From Sphingomonas faeni (lineage in GTDB: Bacteria > Pseudomonadota > Alphaproteobacteria > Sphingomonadales > Sphingomonadaceae), in assembly GCF_030817315.1 (NCBI RefSeq), contig NZ_JAUSZF010000001.1, forward strand, positions 3,491,001 through 3,555,000: a DNA stretch of 64,000 nt, read 5' to 3'. This document shows, piece by piece, positions 22,906 to 31,926 of this stretch (positions are counted from its first letter, which is position 1; each line of letters begins with the position of its first letter). The notes under the pieces were generated by a model. The model was not told the DNA's origin and ran no database searches. It saw only the letters and a program-made list of their open reading frames with translations. The position numbers were made by a program, and so were the translations under genes.

Positions 22906-22972
22906 CCGTTCGTGCTGAGCGAAGTCGAAGCACATGGGGCAAAGGCCCTTCGACTTCGCTCAGGGCGAACGG
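22906..22972. repeat. Inverted-repeat element, family D
   Basis: A 67-bp element with arms CCGTTCGTGCTGAGCGAAGTCGAAG (given as CCGTTCG, TGAGCGAAGTCGAAG) and CTTCGACTTCGCTCAGG followed by CGAACGG. It follows the hslU stop by 9 bp and could form a strong hairpin in the transcript. Only one copy is in the window. Confidence 0.8.
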
Positions 22973-23000
22973 GGTAGGTGGGGACTACAAGGAGAAAACC

Positions 23001-23675
23001 ATGGACGTGACCGAAGCCATAGCCGCTCGCCGCTCCGTCCGAGGCTTCCTCGACACCCCCGTCGACCCGACTCTACTCCACGACCTCGCAGTAAAAGCAT
23101 CCCGAGCGGCAACCGGTGGCAACCTCCAGCCCTGGCACATAGCCATAGTCCAAGGCGAACCGCTGGCCCGCCTCAAGGCAATAATGGCCGAAAAGATCGC
23201 AACAGGCGCCACCGAAACCCCAGCCTACGACATCTACCCGAAAGACCTGACCGCCCCCTACCGTGACCGCCGCTACGCAGTCGGCGAAGCGATGTACGCC
23301 CACCTCGGCATCTCCCGCGACGACAAGCCGGCCCGCCGAGAATGGTTCGCCCGAAACTTCGAATTCTTCGGCGCCCCCGCCGCGTATTTCTGCACGGTCG
23401 ACAAGCGCATGGGCCCGCCGCAATGGTCGGACCTGGGAATGTACCTACAAAATCTGATGCTGCTTGCGGTGGACGCCGGCCTCGCCACCTGCCCGCAGGA
23501 ATGCTGGGCGATGTATCCCGAAACCATCGGGAGTTTCCTGGACATCCCCGAAGACCGCACACTCTTCTGCGGTATGGCGATCGGCTACGAGGACAAGACC
23601 GCCCCGGCCAACGCCCTGCGGACCGAGCGCGCAAACGAAGCGGAATGGCTAACGACTATCAAGCCGTCAGCCTGA
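23001..23675 (+). CDS. Nitroreductase family protein
   Basis: A 224-residue FMN-dependent NAD(P)H oxidoreductase. Its signature is the N-terminal EAIAARRSVRGFLD with the FMN phosphate-binding RRS (about 10-12), then ASRAATGGNLQPWH (about 33-46), the NLMLLAVDAGLATCPQE block (about 149-165) and a C-terminal GMAIGYEDK. Substrates in the family are nitroaromatics, quinones or related compounds. AAGGAG lies 7 nt upstream of the ATG. It follows hslU on the same strand but with repeat D between. Confidence 0.93.
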   Translation: MDVTEAIAARRSVRGFLDTPVDPTLLHDLAVKASRAATGGNLQPWHIAIVQGEPLARLKAIMAEKIATGATETPAYDIYPKDLTAPYRDRRYAVGEAMYAHLGISRDDKPARREWFARNFEFFGAPAAYFCTVDKRMGPPQWSDLGMYLQNLMLLAVDAGLATCPQECWAMYPETIGSFLDIPEDRTLFCGMAIGYEDKTAPANALRTERANEAEWLTTIKPSA

Positions 23676-23695
23676 CTTTCGTCAGAATGATGGGA

Positions 23696-23962
23696 CTAGA
23701 GAACCACCGTAACCGGCTTCGCACCCTTGATCCCCGCAAGGATCATAGCCTCCCAAACCGCCGGATCACCCGCTGCGGCCATCGCCTTGTCAGGTTCGCG
23801 CAACGTCTTCAGCACGGCCAGCGCATCGGGCAAATAATCCGCCCACGCCGCATCGATCAACCGCGACGCCGACTCGGCATCGCCGCCGGCATTCGCGCTG
23901 ATCCGCTGTCCCGCCAACACGCGCGCGACGCGTTCGGCAACAGGTGTAGTGGAAACGTCCAT
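23696..23962 (-). CDS. Small conserved hypothetical protein
   Basis: An 88-residue, mostly helical acidic protein (MDVSTTPVAERVARVLAGQR ... AAWADYLPDALAVLKTLREP). I recognise no named domain, though the AERVARVLAGQRIS and LREPDKAMAAAGD blocks look like a soluble single-domain protein. Two ATGs lie two codons apart; the second (23960-23962) is chosen because GAGGA is 6 nt upstream of it and would abut the first. It is convergent with the nitroreductase gene. Confidence 0.7.
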   Translation of the reverse strand: MDVSTTPVAERVARVLAGQRISANAGGDAESASRLIDAAWADYLPDALAVLKTLREPDKAMAAAGDPAVWEAMILAGIKGAKPVTVVL

Positions 23963-24021
23963 GAGCATTCTCCTCGCGGGACTGGTCTATACCAAACCCG
24001 CGAGGCGAACGAATGCTCCGT

Positions 24022-25452
24022 TTAGCGTGCCGGGCCCGAACCCGCGCCACGCGCAGGACCCCGGCCGCCGCCGCCAGCCGGACGACCGCCGCCTTGCCCA
24101 CCGGGACGACCACCGCCCTGCGGACGACCGCCGCCACCTTGGCCGCCGCCGCCACCCTGGCCACCACGGCTGGCGCCCGCATAGTTGCGGCCGGTCGACC
24201 CGGTCGCCCTCGGCGAATGCGTCGCACGCGGACGTGCCGGATCGCGCGGACGATCGATCCGAACCTCGGGATCGGCGCCCATTGTCTTGACCCGCGTCTG
24301 CTTGATCTGGTTCGACAGGTTCACGAAATCTTCCGGCAGCGAGCGGACTTGGACCTTCTGGCGGGTGATCCGCTCGATGTCGCGCAGGTACGCCTTCTCA
24401 TCATCCGCGCAGAACGCGACGGCGATGCCGCTCGCGCCAGCCCGCGCGGTACGGCCGATGCGGTGGACATACTGCTCGGCGACGTTCGGCAGCTCGAAGT
24501 TGATGACGTGGCTGACGCCTGAGACGTCGATGCCGCGCGCGGCGATGTCGGTCGCGATCAGGACCTTGACCTTGCCCTGCTTGAACTCGCCCAATGCCCG
24601 CTCGCGCTGGCCCTGGCTCTTGTTGCCGTGGATCGCGTTCGAGGCGATGCCGTTGCCCGCGAGCAGCTTCACGACGCGGTCGGCGCCATGCTTGGTGCGC
24701 GTGAACACGAGCGCGCGGTCGATCGCCGGATCGGCCAGCGTGATCGTCAGCAGCGCCTGCTTCTCCGACTGGTTGCAGAAGGTGACATACTGGTCGACGC
24801 GCTCGGCGGTCGTCGCAGCGGGCTTTACCGACACCGTCTTCGGATCGAGCAGGAACTGCGACGCCAGCTCACGGATCGCGACCGGCATCGTCGCCGAGAA
24901 GAACAGCGTCTGGCGCTTCTTCGGCAGCATGCGGACGATCTTCTTCAGCGCGTGGATGAAGCCGAGGTCCATCATCTGGTCGGCTTCGTCGAGCACGAGG
25001 ATCTCGATCATCGACAGGTTCACGAAGCCCTGCTCAATCAGGTCGATCAGGCGGCCCGGCGTGGCGACCAGGATGTCGACGCCGCGGCTCATGTCCTGGC
25101 GGTTCTTGTTGATGCTGGTGCCGCCGAAGACGGTCGTCACCGACATCTTGCTGAACTGACCATAGGCGCGGGCGCTGTCGGCGATCTGGCTGGCAAGTTC
25201 GCGCGTCGGCGCGAGCACCAGCATACGGCAATGCGTCGGCAGGACGCGCTTCTGGTTTTCGGTCAGCCGCTGGATCGACGGCAGCACGAATGCCGCGGTC
25301 TTGCCGGTGCCGGTCTGCGCGATGCCGAGCAGATCGCCGCCCTCGAGCAGGATCGGGATCGACTGCGCCTGGATCGGCGTCGGCTCGGTATAGCCCTTGG
25401 CTTCGAGCGCACGGACGAGCGGCTCGGCAAGGCCGAGGTTTGCAAATGACAT
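24022..25452 (-). CDS. DEAD-box RNA helicase, RhlE type
   Basis: An ATP-dependent RNA helicase for RNA unwinding and ribosome or mRNA turnover tasks. The 476-residue protein shows the Q motif (FANLGLAEP ... TPIQAQSIP, 3-33), motif I AQTGTGKT (45-52), PTRELASQI, DEAD in VLDEADQMMD (near 150), SAT in FFSATMP and HRIGRTARAG. After about 420 the tail is almost entirely Gly, Arg, Gln and Pro with repeated RGGQGGGG/GGRPGGQ units, an RNA-binding low-complexity tail. The MSFANLGL start is chosen over an upstream in-frame start. Confidence 0.94.
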   Translation of the reverse strand: MSFANLGLAEPLVRALEAKGYTEPTPIQAQSIPILLEGGDLLGIAQTGTGKTAAFVLPSIQRLTENQKRVLPTHCRMLVLAPTRELASQIADSARAYGQFSKMSVTTVFGGTSINKNRQDMSRGVDILVATPGRLIDLIEQGFVNLSMIEILVLDEADQMMDLGFIHALKKIVRMLPKKRQTLFFSATMPVAIRELASQFLLDPKTVSVKPAATTAERVDQYVTFCNQSEKQALLTITLADPAIDRALVFTRTKHGADRVVKLLAGNGIASNAIHGNKSQGQRERALGEFKQGKVKVLIATDIAARGIDVSGVSHVINFELPNVAEQYVHRIGRTARAGASGIAVAFCADDEKAYLRDIERITRQKVQVRSLPEDFVNLSNQIKQTRVKTMGADPEVRIDRPRDPARPRATHSPRATGSTGRNYAGASRGGQGGGGGQGGGGRPQGGGRPGGQGGGRPAGGGGRGPARGAGSGPAR

Positions 25453-25678
25453 GAATAGTCTCTCAATAGATGCCGGGCTCGCGAATCCACACAAGGACGC
25501 GCGAGGGGCGGTGGTGTTTTGACACCCCGCGTGAAAAGGGAAGCCCGTTGGAAACGACCGAGGCGGAGCTTGGACCTTATTCAGGTCCGATCACGCTGCA
25601 TGACACCTCGATGGCCGCTATCTCGTGTATCGACGTCGAAAAGTCAACCTCGCGCACTGTGCGAAGCCGGAACGGAGA

Positions 25679-26413
25679 TCAGGCTCGGGTTTGACCGAGG
25701 TGTAGATAGCGCTCGTTGAACTCGGCGGCATCGCGCAGACCAGCCCAGTCGATGACGCTGACCTGTCGTTTCTTGCGCGCGATCAGCCCGTCGGTCTCAA
25801 GCGACTTTAGCACGCGGTTGACGTGCACCGGCGTCAAGCCGAGTGCATCGCCGAGTTGCTCCTGCGTCATCGGCAACTCGTACGCCATCGCGTCGCCCGG
25901 CGTCGATTGCTTCAGCCGGACCGAGAATTCGCACAGCAGATGCGCCAGCCGACTGCGCGCGTTGCGCCGCCCGACATTGAGCAGCCATTCGCGGTGGATC
26001 GACGCTTCTACCAGCGCATCGACCCACAGGGCCTGGCCCGCGGCCGGGCAAGCCTCGATGAACTGACGAAGAGCCGCGATCGGCACCTCGGCGAGCGTTA
26101 GCCGGGTCAGCGCCTGGATGTCGTGATCGGATTCGTCGAGGAACAGGTTCTGCAGATCGACGAACGCGCCGGGCATCAGGATCGACACGATCTCGCGCTC
26201 GCCATTCGGCGTGAGTTTTTGCCGATAGGCAAGCCCTTCGACAATGAACGCGCACCGCGTCGGGCGTTGACCTTCGCGCAGCATATAGGTCGACGCATCG
26301 ATCGTCCGTACCTTGAACGGCAACGCGGCGATCTGGGCACGGCTATCCGCACTCATCGCCGTCCGCGACTCGAACTTCCGTATAACCTGTTCAGTCACGA
26401 TGGAGATATCCAC
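25679..26413 (-). CDS. Crp/Fnr-family transcriptional regulator
   Basis: A 244-residue regulator with an N-terminal cyclic-nucleotide-binding-type beta barrel (about 30-145, YMLREGQRPTRCAFIVEGLA). A dimerisation helix follows, then a C-terminal winged helix-turn-helix (about 165-235, MTQEQLGDALGLTPVHVNRVLK). There are no N-terminal cysteines, so it is not an oxygen-sensing FNR. The start is uncertain: a GTG at 26411-26413 has GGAGAG 5 nt upstream and is preferred; an ATG lies 5 codons earlier without an RBS. Target genes cannot be inferred. Confidence 0.87.
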   Translation of the reverse strand: MDISIVTEQVIRKFESRTAMSADSRAQIAALPFKVRTIDASTYMLREGQRPTRCAFIVEGLAYRQKLTPNGEREIVSILMPGAFVDLQNLFLDESDHDIQALTRLTLAEVPIAALRQFIEACPAAGQALWVDALVEASIHREWLLNVGRRNARSRLAHLLCEFSVRLKQSTPGDAMAYELPMTQEQLGDALGLTPVHVNRVLKSLETDGLIARKKRQVSVIDWAGLRDAAEFNERYLHLGQTRA

Positions 26414-26581
26414 GTGCACTCTCCGCATCCAGTGCAGGAGCACTCGTTTCTCGCTGTCACCCTCTCTGGGATAGCGCGTTGCAACAATCTGCACCTTATC
26501 CCAGGATTGACCGAGGCGACAAAACCCATGTTATGACAATCATGCACGCTGTCCTCGGAATGCGGCGAACAACGGGGCCGG

Positions 26582-26824
26582 CTAGCTGAGTTCGTCACCG
26601 GGTTCGTCGATAGTCACCATGACCGTCAGCAGAACGCTGCCCCCTTCGTCCCGCACCGCAACGCTGAACCGTGTACCGCCGCGCGCGATCGCCGGGTGAT
26701 CGCTGAGGTAATCGCCCGCGAAGATGACTGCCTGGACGCGGGCATCCTCGTCATCCGTGAGGTTCGTGCCTTCGTCGTCGTCGACGTGTTTATGGTTGTC
26801 GATATCGAAGAAGTATCTGGGCAT
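26582..26824 (-). CDS. DUF6894-family small protein
   Basis: An 80-residue protein starting MPRYFFDIDNHKHVDDDEGT, the hallmark PRYFFD plus D-E-G pattern of the DUF6894 family that is abundant in sphingomonads and rhizobia. It is acidic with no membrane segment. The ATG at 26822-26824 is chosen because AGGAAGG sits 5 nt upstream; a GTG lies two codons earlier. The function of the family is unknown. Confidence 0.85.
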   Translation of the reverse strand: MPRYFFDIDNHKHVDDDEGTNLTDDEDARVQAVIFAGDYLSDHPAIARGGTRFSVAVRDEGGSVLLTVMVTIDEPGDELS

Positions 26825-26974
26825 GCTCACCTTCCTCGATCGCTTCGTGAGTTCGAACCTATCAGGTCGACATTGGCTCCGCTCTTACCAAAATCAGGTT
26901 TGCCGAACGGTGGATGCTCGACTTGAACTCCGTCACGGGCGTAGGATGCGAGCAACCATAGAGAGGATCCGCCC

Positions 26975-28006
26975 ATGAAACTGGCCAGCCTGAAGCATCC
27001 CGACGCTACGCGTGGCAATGCGACCCAAGGGCGAGACGGCAGGCTCGTCGTCGTCTCCAACGACCTGGCCTGGTATGCCGATGCAAGCCATATCGCGCCG
27101 ACTCTTCAGGCCGCGCTCGACGACTGGGACCGGCTTTCGATCGACCTGAAGAACCTGTCGACCGATCTCGAGCACGAGATGATCCCGATGCGGCGCTTCC
27201 ACGAGCATGACGCCGAGTCGCCGCTACCCCGTGCGTATCAGTGGGCGGACGGCTCTGCGTACGTGAATCATGTTGCGCTCGTGCGGCAGGCGCGGGCAGC
27301 GGAAATGCCCGACAGCTTCTGGCACGATCCGCTGATGTATCAGGGCGGTTCGGACGGGTTCCTGGGACCCCGCGATCCGATCCCGCTCGCCGACGAGGCC
27401 TGGGGGTGCGACATGGAGGGCGAGGTAGTCGTCGTGACCGGCGACGTACCGCTCGGCGCGAGTCGCGACGAGGCGCTGGCGGCGATCCTGCTGGTCGGGC
27501 TGACCAACGATGTCTCGCTCCGCAACCTGATCCCCGGTGAGCTCGGCAAGGGGTTCGGCTTCTTCCAGTCGAAACCGGCAAGTGCGTTCTCGCCGGTTTT
27601 CGTCACGCCCGACGCGCTTGGCGACTGGTGGAAGGACGGCAAACTGCACCGCAAGCTGATGGTCGATCTCAATGGCCAGCCGCTCGGTCGCGCCGAGGCG
27701 GGCGAGGACATGACGTTCGATTTCGGCACGCTGGTCGCGCATGCCGCAAAAACGCGCAAGCTCGGCGCGGGCACGATCGTCGGCTCGGGCACCGTCTCCA
27801 ACCGCGGCCCCGACGGCGGCCCGGGCAAGTCCGTCGCCGAGGGCGGTGTCGGCTATTCCTGTCTCGCCGAAGTGCGCACGATCGAGACCATCCAGGGTGG
27901 CAAACCGGTCACGCCGTTCCTTAAGAAGGGCGACACCGTCCGCATCTGGGCCGAGGACGACAAGCGCCATCCGATCTTCGGCGTAATTGAGCAGACCGTC
28001 GAGTAG
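26975..28006 (+). CDS. Fumarylacetoacetate hydrolase family protein
   Basis: A 343-residue member of the FAH superfamily, whose enzymes cleave or decarboxylate beta-diketo acids with a divalent metal. The metal-site region is visible in DPIPLADEAWGCDMEGEVVVV (central part EAWGCDMEGEVVVV, about 140-155), with VGLTNDVSLRNLIPGE and FQSKPASAFSPVFV following. The late GTIVGSGTVSNRG is typical. Length and sequence resemble the group tied to aromatic amino-acid breakdown, but no homogentisate genes are nearby, so the substrate is open. GAGAGGA precedes the ATG. Confidence 0.9.
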   Translation: MKLASLKHPDATRGNATQGRDGRLVVVSNDLAWYADASHIAPTLQAALDDWDRLSIDLKNLSTDLEHEMIPMRRFHEHDAESPLPRAYQWADGSAYVNHVALVRQARAAEMPDSFWHDPLMYQGGSDGFLGPRDPIPLADEAWGCDMEGEVVVVTGDVPLGASRDEALAAILLVGLTNDVSLRNLIPGELGKGFGFFQSKPASAFSPVFVTPDALGDWWKDGKLHRKLMVDLNGQPLGRAEAGEDMTFDFGTLVAHAAKTRKLGAGTIVGSGTVSNRGPDGGPGKSVAEGGVGYSCLAEVRTIETIQGGKPVTPFLKKGDTVRIWAEDDKRHPIFGVIEQTVE

Positions 28007-28012
28007 GTGCAC

Positions 28013-28060
28013 TCGCGAAGGCGGGGCCCAGACTGGGTTCCCGCCTTCGCGGGAGAACAG
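28013..28060. repeat. Inverted-repeat element, family B (copy B4)
   Basis: A 48-bp palindrome with arms CTCGCGAAGGCGGGGCCCAG and CTGGGTTCCCGCCTTCGCGG. It lies 7 bp past the FAH gene stop and could act as a transcript-end hairpin. Confidence 0.8.
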
Positions 28061-28202
28061 GATGTGGCGGAGCAGTTGATGCAGGTATCTGACTTAGGCT
28101 GAAAACCGGCCCGCCCGAAAATCCCCTCGCAATCGCCGTTGAAATTTAATAACAAGCCTCGGTAAGAGTGTTCCGCGATCACAGCGGCCTCATGGAGATG
28201 GA

Positions 28203-29498
28203 ATGACGATGGCAAGCGAGCATCCGCGCGCCAATTTGCAGCCGCTCACGCTGCATATCCCCGAGCCAAAGTTCCGCCCCGGCGACGCGGTGGACTTTGC
28301 CGAAGTCGACGTGCCCCCCGCAGGTGAAGCACGCCGCCCCGATACCGCGGACAAGGCGTCCGACTTCATCGATCTCGCCTACACCTTGGTCCGCGTGCTC
28401 GACGACGACGGCAACGCGGTCGGCCCTTGGGATCCGAAATTGTCGCCCGACGTGCTGCGCCGCATGCTGCGCAGCATGGCGCTGCTCCGTGCGTTCGACG
28501 AGCGCATGTTCCGCGCGCAGCGGCAGGGCAAGACCAGCTTCTACATGAAGGCGCTCGGCGAGGAGGCGGTCGCGGTCGCGGCGGCCTATGCGCTCGATTA
28601 CGAGGACATGTGCTTCCCCTCGTACCGCCAGCAGGGCCTGCTGATCGCGCGGGGCTGGAGCCTCGTCGACATGATGAACCAGATCTACTCGAACACGGCG
28701 GACCGGCTCGGCGGCAAGCAGCTGCCGATCATGTATTCGGTCAAGGAAGCCGGGTTCTTCTCGATCTCGGGCAACCTCACGACGCAGTACCCGCAGGCGG
28801 TCGGCTGGGCGATGGCGTCCGCCGCCAAGGGCGACACGCGGATCGCCGCGACGTGGTGCGGCGAAGGCTCGACCGCGGAGGGCGACTTCCACTCGGCGCT
28901 GACCTTCGCGACGGTTTACCGCGCGCCGGTGATCTTCAACATCGTCAACAACCAGTGGGCGATCTCGAGCTTCTCCGGGTTCGCGGGTGCTGAGGCGACG
29001 ACGTTCGCGGCGCGCGCGGTAGGCTACGGCATCGCTGGCTTGCGAGTCGACGGCAACGACGCGCTGGCGGTCTACGCCGCAACGGAGTGGGCGGCCGAAC
29101 GCGCCCGCACCAACCAGGGCCCGACGCTGATCGAGCACTTCACCTACCGCGCGGAAGGCCATTCTACCTCCGACGATCCCGGCCAGTATCGCAGCGAAGG
29201 CGAGCCCAATGCGTGGCCGCTCGGCGATCCGATCAAGCGCCTGAAGGACCATTTGATCGCGATCGGCGAATGGGACGAGGAGCGCCACGCGGCACAGGAC
29301 AAGGAACTCGCCGAGCAGGTGAAGGCCGCGCAGAAGGAAGCTGAGAAGAACGGCATCCTCGGTCACGGCCTCCACCAGCCGCTCGAATCGCTGTTCGACG
29401 GCGTCTTCGAGGAAATGCCCTGGCATCTGAAGGAGCAACGCCAGCAGATGCTCGACGAGGAATCCGCGAGCGGCCGCCCCTGGGATATCAAGGCATGA
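28203..29498 (+). CDS. bkdA1: Branched-chain 2-oxoacid dehydrogenase E1 alpha subunit
   Basis: E1 alpha binds thiamine diphosphate and decarboxylates the 2-oxoacids of valine, leucine and isoleucine. The 431-residue protein has the ThDP/Mg motif as GEGSTAEGD (220-228) with the closing NN at 249-250, and the phosphorylation-loop-like region YRAEGHSTSDDP. The N-terminal extension of about 45 residues is typical of the BCKDH rather than the pyruvate dehydrogenase group. GGAG is 5 nt upstream of the ATG. The stop overlaps the E1 beta start, so the subunits are coupled. Confidence 0.95.
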   Translation: MTMASEHPRANLQPLTLHIPEPKFRPGDAVDFAEVDVPPAGEARRPDTADKASDFIDLAYTLVRVLDDDGNAVGPWDPKLSPDVLRRMLRSMALLRAFDERMFRAQRQGKTSFYMKALGEEAVAVAAAYALDYEDMCFPSYRQQGLLIARGWSLVDMMNQIYSNTADRLGGKQLPIMYSVKEAGFFSISGNLTTQYPQAVGWAMASAAKGDTRIAATWCGEGSTAEGDFHSALTFATVYRAPVIFNIVNNQWAISSFSGFAGAEATTFAARAVGYGIAGLRVDGNDALAVYAATEWAAERARTNQGPTLIEHFTYRAEGHSTSDDPGQYRSEGEPNAWPLGDPIKRLKDHLIAIGEWDEERHAAQDKELAEQVKAAQKEAEKNGILGHGLHQPLESLFDGVFEEMPWHLKEQRQQMLDEESASGRPWDIKA

Positions 29499-30562
29499 GC
29501 GACATGATCGAGGCACCCGGGTCCGAAGCAGCGGGCGCAGAACCCACCGCGCGGATGAACATGATCCAGGCGATCAATTCCGCCATGGACATCATGATGG
29601 AGCGCGACCCCGACGTCATCGTCATGGGCGAGGACGTCGGCTATTTCGGCGGCGTCTTCCGCGCGACCGCCGGCCTCCAGGCCAAGCACGGCAAGACCCG
29701 CGTGTTCGACACCCCGATCACCGAATGTGGGATCATCGGCGTCGCGGTCGGCATGGGCGCGTACGGCCTGCGCCCGGTCCCCGAGATCCAGTTCGCCGAC
29801 TATATCTACCCCGCGCTCGACCAGCTCGTATCCGAAGCCGCGCGACTCCGATACCGCTCCGCTGGCGAGTTCACCTCGCCGATCACGGTGCGCTCGCCGT
29901 TCGGCGGCGGCATCTTCGGCGGCCAGACGCACAGCCAAAGCCCGGAGGGGCTTTTCACCCACATGTCGGGGATCAAGACGGTCATCCCGTCGACGCCCTA
30001 CGACGCCAAGGGCCTGCTGATCGCCGCGATTGAGGACAATGATCCGACGCTCTTCTTCGAACCCAAGCGCATCTACAACGGCCCGTTCGACGGCTATTGG
30101 GATCGCCCGTCGCAGAACTGGTCGAAGCACCCCGCCGGCGAAGTCCCGACCGGCTATTACAAGATCGAGCTCGGCAAGGCGAAGATCGTCCGGGCGGGCG
30201 AAGCGCTGACGATCCTCGCCTACGGCACGATGGTGCACGTCTGCACGGCCGTGGTTGCCGAGGCAGGCATCGACGCCGAGATCGTCGACCTGCGCACGCT
30301 CGTCCCGCTCGACATCGAGACGATCGAGGCGTCGGTGAAGAAGACCGGCCGCTGCATGATCGTCCACGAGGCGACTCGCACCAGCGGCTTCGGCGCCGAG
30401 CTATCGGCGATCGTCCAGGAACGCTGTTTCTACCATCTCGAGGCGCCGATCGAGCGTGTGACCGGGTTCGACACGCCGTACCCGCACAGCCTCGAATGGG
30501 CGTATTTCCCAGGGCCCGTCCGCATCGGCGAAGCCCTGAAAAAGATCATGAAGGACGCATAA
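29495..30562 (+). CDS. bkdA2: Branched-chain 2-oxoacid dehydrogenase E1 beta subunit
   Basis: The 355-residue E1 beta completes the heterotetrameric decarboxylase. It shows the transketolase-like pyrimidine domain with MGEDVGYFGGVFRAT (about 45-59), VFDTPITECGIIGVAVGMG and PEIQFADYI, and a C-terminal transketolase-C domain (about 225-350, VDLRTLVPLDIETIEASV). The gene starts inside the E1 alpha stop (ATGA) and ends one base into the E2 start (TAATG), giving a tightly coupled operon. Confidence 0.96.
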   Translation: MSDMIEAPGSEAAGAEPTARMNMIQAINSAMDIMMERDPDVIVMGEDVGYFGGVFRATAGLQAKHGKTRVFDTPITECGIIGVAVGMGAYGLRPVPEIQFADYIYPALDQLVSEAARLRYRSAGEFTSPITVRSPFGGGIFGGQTHSQSPEGLFTHMSGIKTVIPSTPYDAKGLLIAAIEDNDPTLFFEPKRIYNGPFDGYWDRPSQNWSKHPAGEVPTGYYKIELGKAKIVRAGEALTILAYGTMVHVCTAVVAEAGIDAEIVDLRTLVPLDIETIEASVKKTGRCMIVHEATRTSGFGAELSAIVQERCFYHLEAPIERVTGFDTPYPHSLEWAYFPGPVRIGEALKKIMKDA

Positions 30563-31920
30563 TGGCCCGCTTCACCTTCAAGCTGCCGGACATCGGCGAA
30601 GGCATCTCCGAAGCCGAGATCGTCGCGTGGCACGTCGCCATCGGCGACCGCGTCGAGGAGGATTCGCCGATCGCCGACATGATGACCGACAAGGCCACCG
30701 TCGAGATGGAGTCGCCGGTGACGGGCGTCGTCGTCGAACTCGCGGGCGAAGTCGGCGACCAGGTGTCGATCGGCGCCGCGCTGGTGGTGATCGAGACGGA
30801 TGCGGTTGACGCCGCGGACGAAGTCGTCGCCGCGCCGCTGACCTCGGCCCAGGTCGAAACCGCCGAACAATACGAAGCCGAAAACCCGGGCGTCGAAGAG
30901 GTGATGGAAGCAACTCCCTCTCCCCTCCGGGGAGAGGGTCGGGGTGAGGGGCAGCCAAGCAGTGCTGCGCCCGGAACAACCCCTCACCCCAGCCCTCTCC
31001 CCGCAGGGGAGAGGGAGCAGAAGGCGCACGCCCTCGCTGCGGCTGAGACCGAGCAGAAGCCGCACGCCCTCGCATCCCCCGCAGTCCGCGCCCGCGCCCT
31101 TGACCTCGGCATCGACCTAGCCTCGGTCAAAACCGACTCAGACCGAGTCCGCCACGCAGACCTCGACGCCTATCTCCGCTACGGCTCGGGCGAGGGCTAC
31201 CACCCCCCGCGCGCCAGCCGCGCCCGCGAAGACCAGCCCATCAAGGTCGTAGGCATGCGTCGTCGCATCGCCGAGAACATGGCCGCATCCAAGCGCGCGA
31301 TCCCGCACTTCACCTATGTCGACGAGATCGACGTCACCGCGCTCGAAGCGATGCGCGCCGACCTCAACGCCAACCGCGGCGGCCGTCCCAAGCTGACGAT
31401 GCTCCCGCTGATGATCGTTGCGATCTGCAAGACCATCCCCGACTTCCCGATGCTCAACGCGCGCTACGATGATGAAGCCGGCGTGGTCACGCGCCACGGC
31501 GCCATCCACCTCGGCATGGCCGCCCAGACCGACGCGGGGCTCACCGTCCCCGTGATCCGCGACGCACAGGACCGCAACGTCTGGCAACTCGCAACCGAGA
31601 TCACGCGCCTCGCCGAAGCCGCCCGCGCCGGCAAGCTCGCCCCAAGCGAAATGGGCGGCGGGACGATCACCGTAACCTCGCTCGGCCCGCTCGGCGGCAT
31701 CGCTACGACCCCGGTCATAAACCGTCCCGAAGTCGCGATCATCGGCCCCAACAAGATCGTCGAACGCCCGGTCTTCAAGGGCGACGAAGTGGTCCGCGCC
31801 AAGCTGATGAACCTGTCGATCAGTTGCGACCACCGCGTCGTCGACGGCTGGGATGCGGCAAGCTTCGTCCAGGGCTTGAAGAAGTACCTCGAAACGCCCG
31901 TCCTTCTCTTCGCGGACTGA
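30562..31920 (+). CDS. bkdB: Branched-chain 2-oxoacid dehydrogenase E2 (dihydrolipoyl acyltransferase), with a repeat-coded linker
   Basis: E2 transfers the acyl group to CoA and forms the complex core. The 452-residue protein has one lipoyl domain (1-80, lipoyl Lys44 in MTDKATVE), a peripheral subunit-binding domain (about 171-206, SPAVRARALDLGIDLASVKT) and the catalytic domain with His424 and Asp428 in DHRVVDGWDA. Residues about 118-152 of the linker, including PSPLRGEGRGEG and TPHPSPLPAGERE, are encoded by a palindromic repeat element in frame. The catalytic parts look intact, so the enzyme may tolerate it. No E3 gene is in the window. Confidence 0.95.
   Translation: MARFTFKLPDIGEGISEAEIVAWHVAIGDRVEEDSPIADMMTDKATVEMESPVTGVVVELAGEVGDQVSIGAALVVIETDAVDAADEVVAAPLTSAQVETAEQYEAENPGVEEVMEATPSPLRGEGRGEGQPSSAAPGTTPHPSPLPAGEREQKAHALAAAETEQKPHALASPAVRARALDLGIDLASVKTDSDRVRHADLDAYLRYGSGEGYHPPRASRAREDQPIKVVGMRRRIAENMAASKRAIPHFTYVDEIDVTALEAMRADLNANRGGRPKLTMLPLMIVAICKTIPDFPMLNARYDDEAGVVTRHGAIHLGMAAQTDAGLTVPVIRDAQDRNVWQLATEITRLAEAARAGKLAPSEMGGGTITVTSLGPLGGIATTPVINRPEVAIIGPNKIVERPVFKGDEVVRAKLMNLSISCDHRVVDGWDAASFVQGLKKYLETPVLLFAD
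30913..31017. repeat. Inverted-repeat element of C type, in frame inside bkdB
   Basis: Arms CTCCCTCTCCCCTCCGGGGA and CCCCGCAGGGGAGAGGGAG with inner GGGGTGAGGGG/CCCCTCACCCC blocks. The 105-bp length is a multiple of three and the insert has no stop in the bkdB frame. Confidence 0.9.
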
Positions 31921-31926
31921 ACGAGC

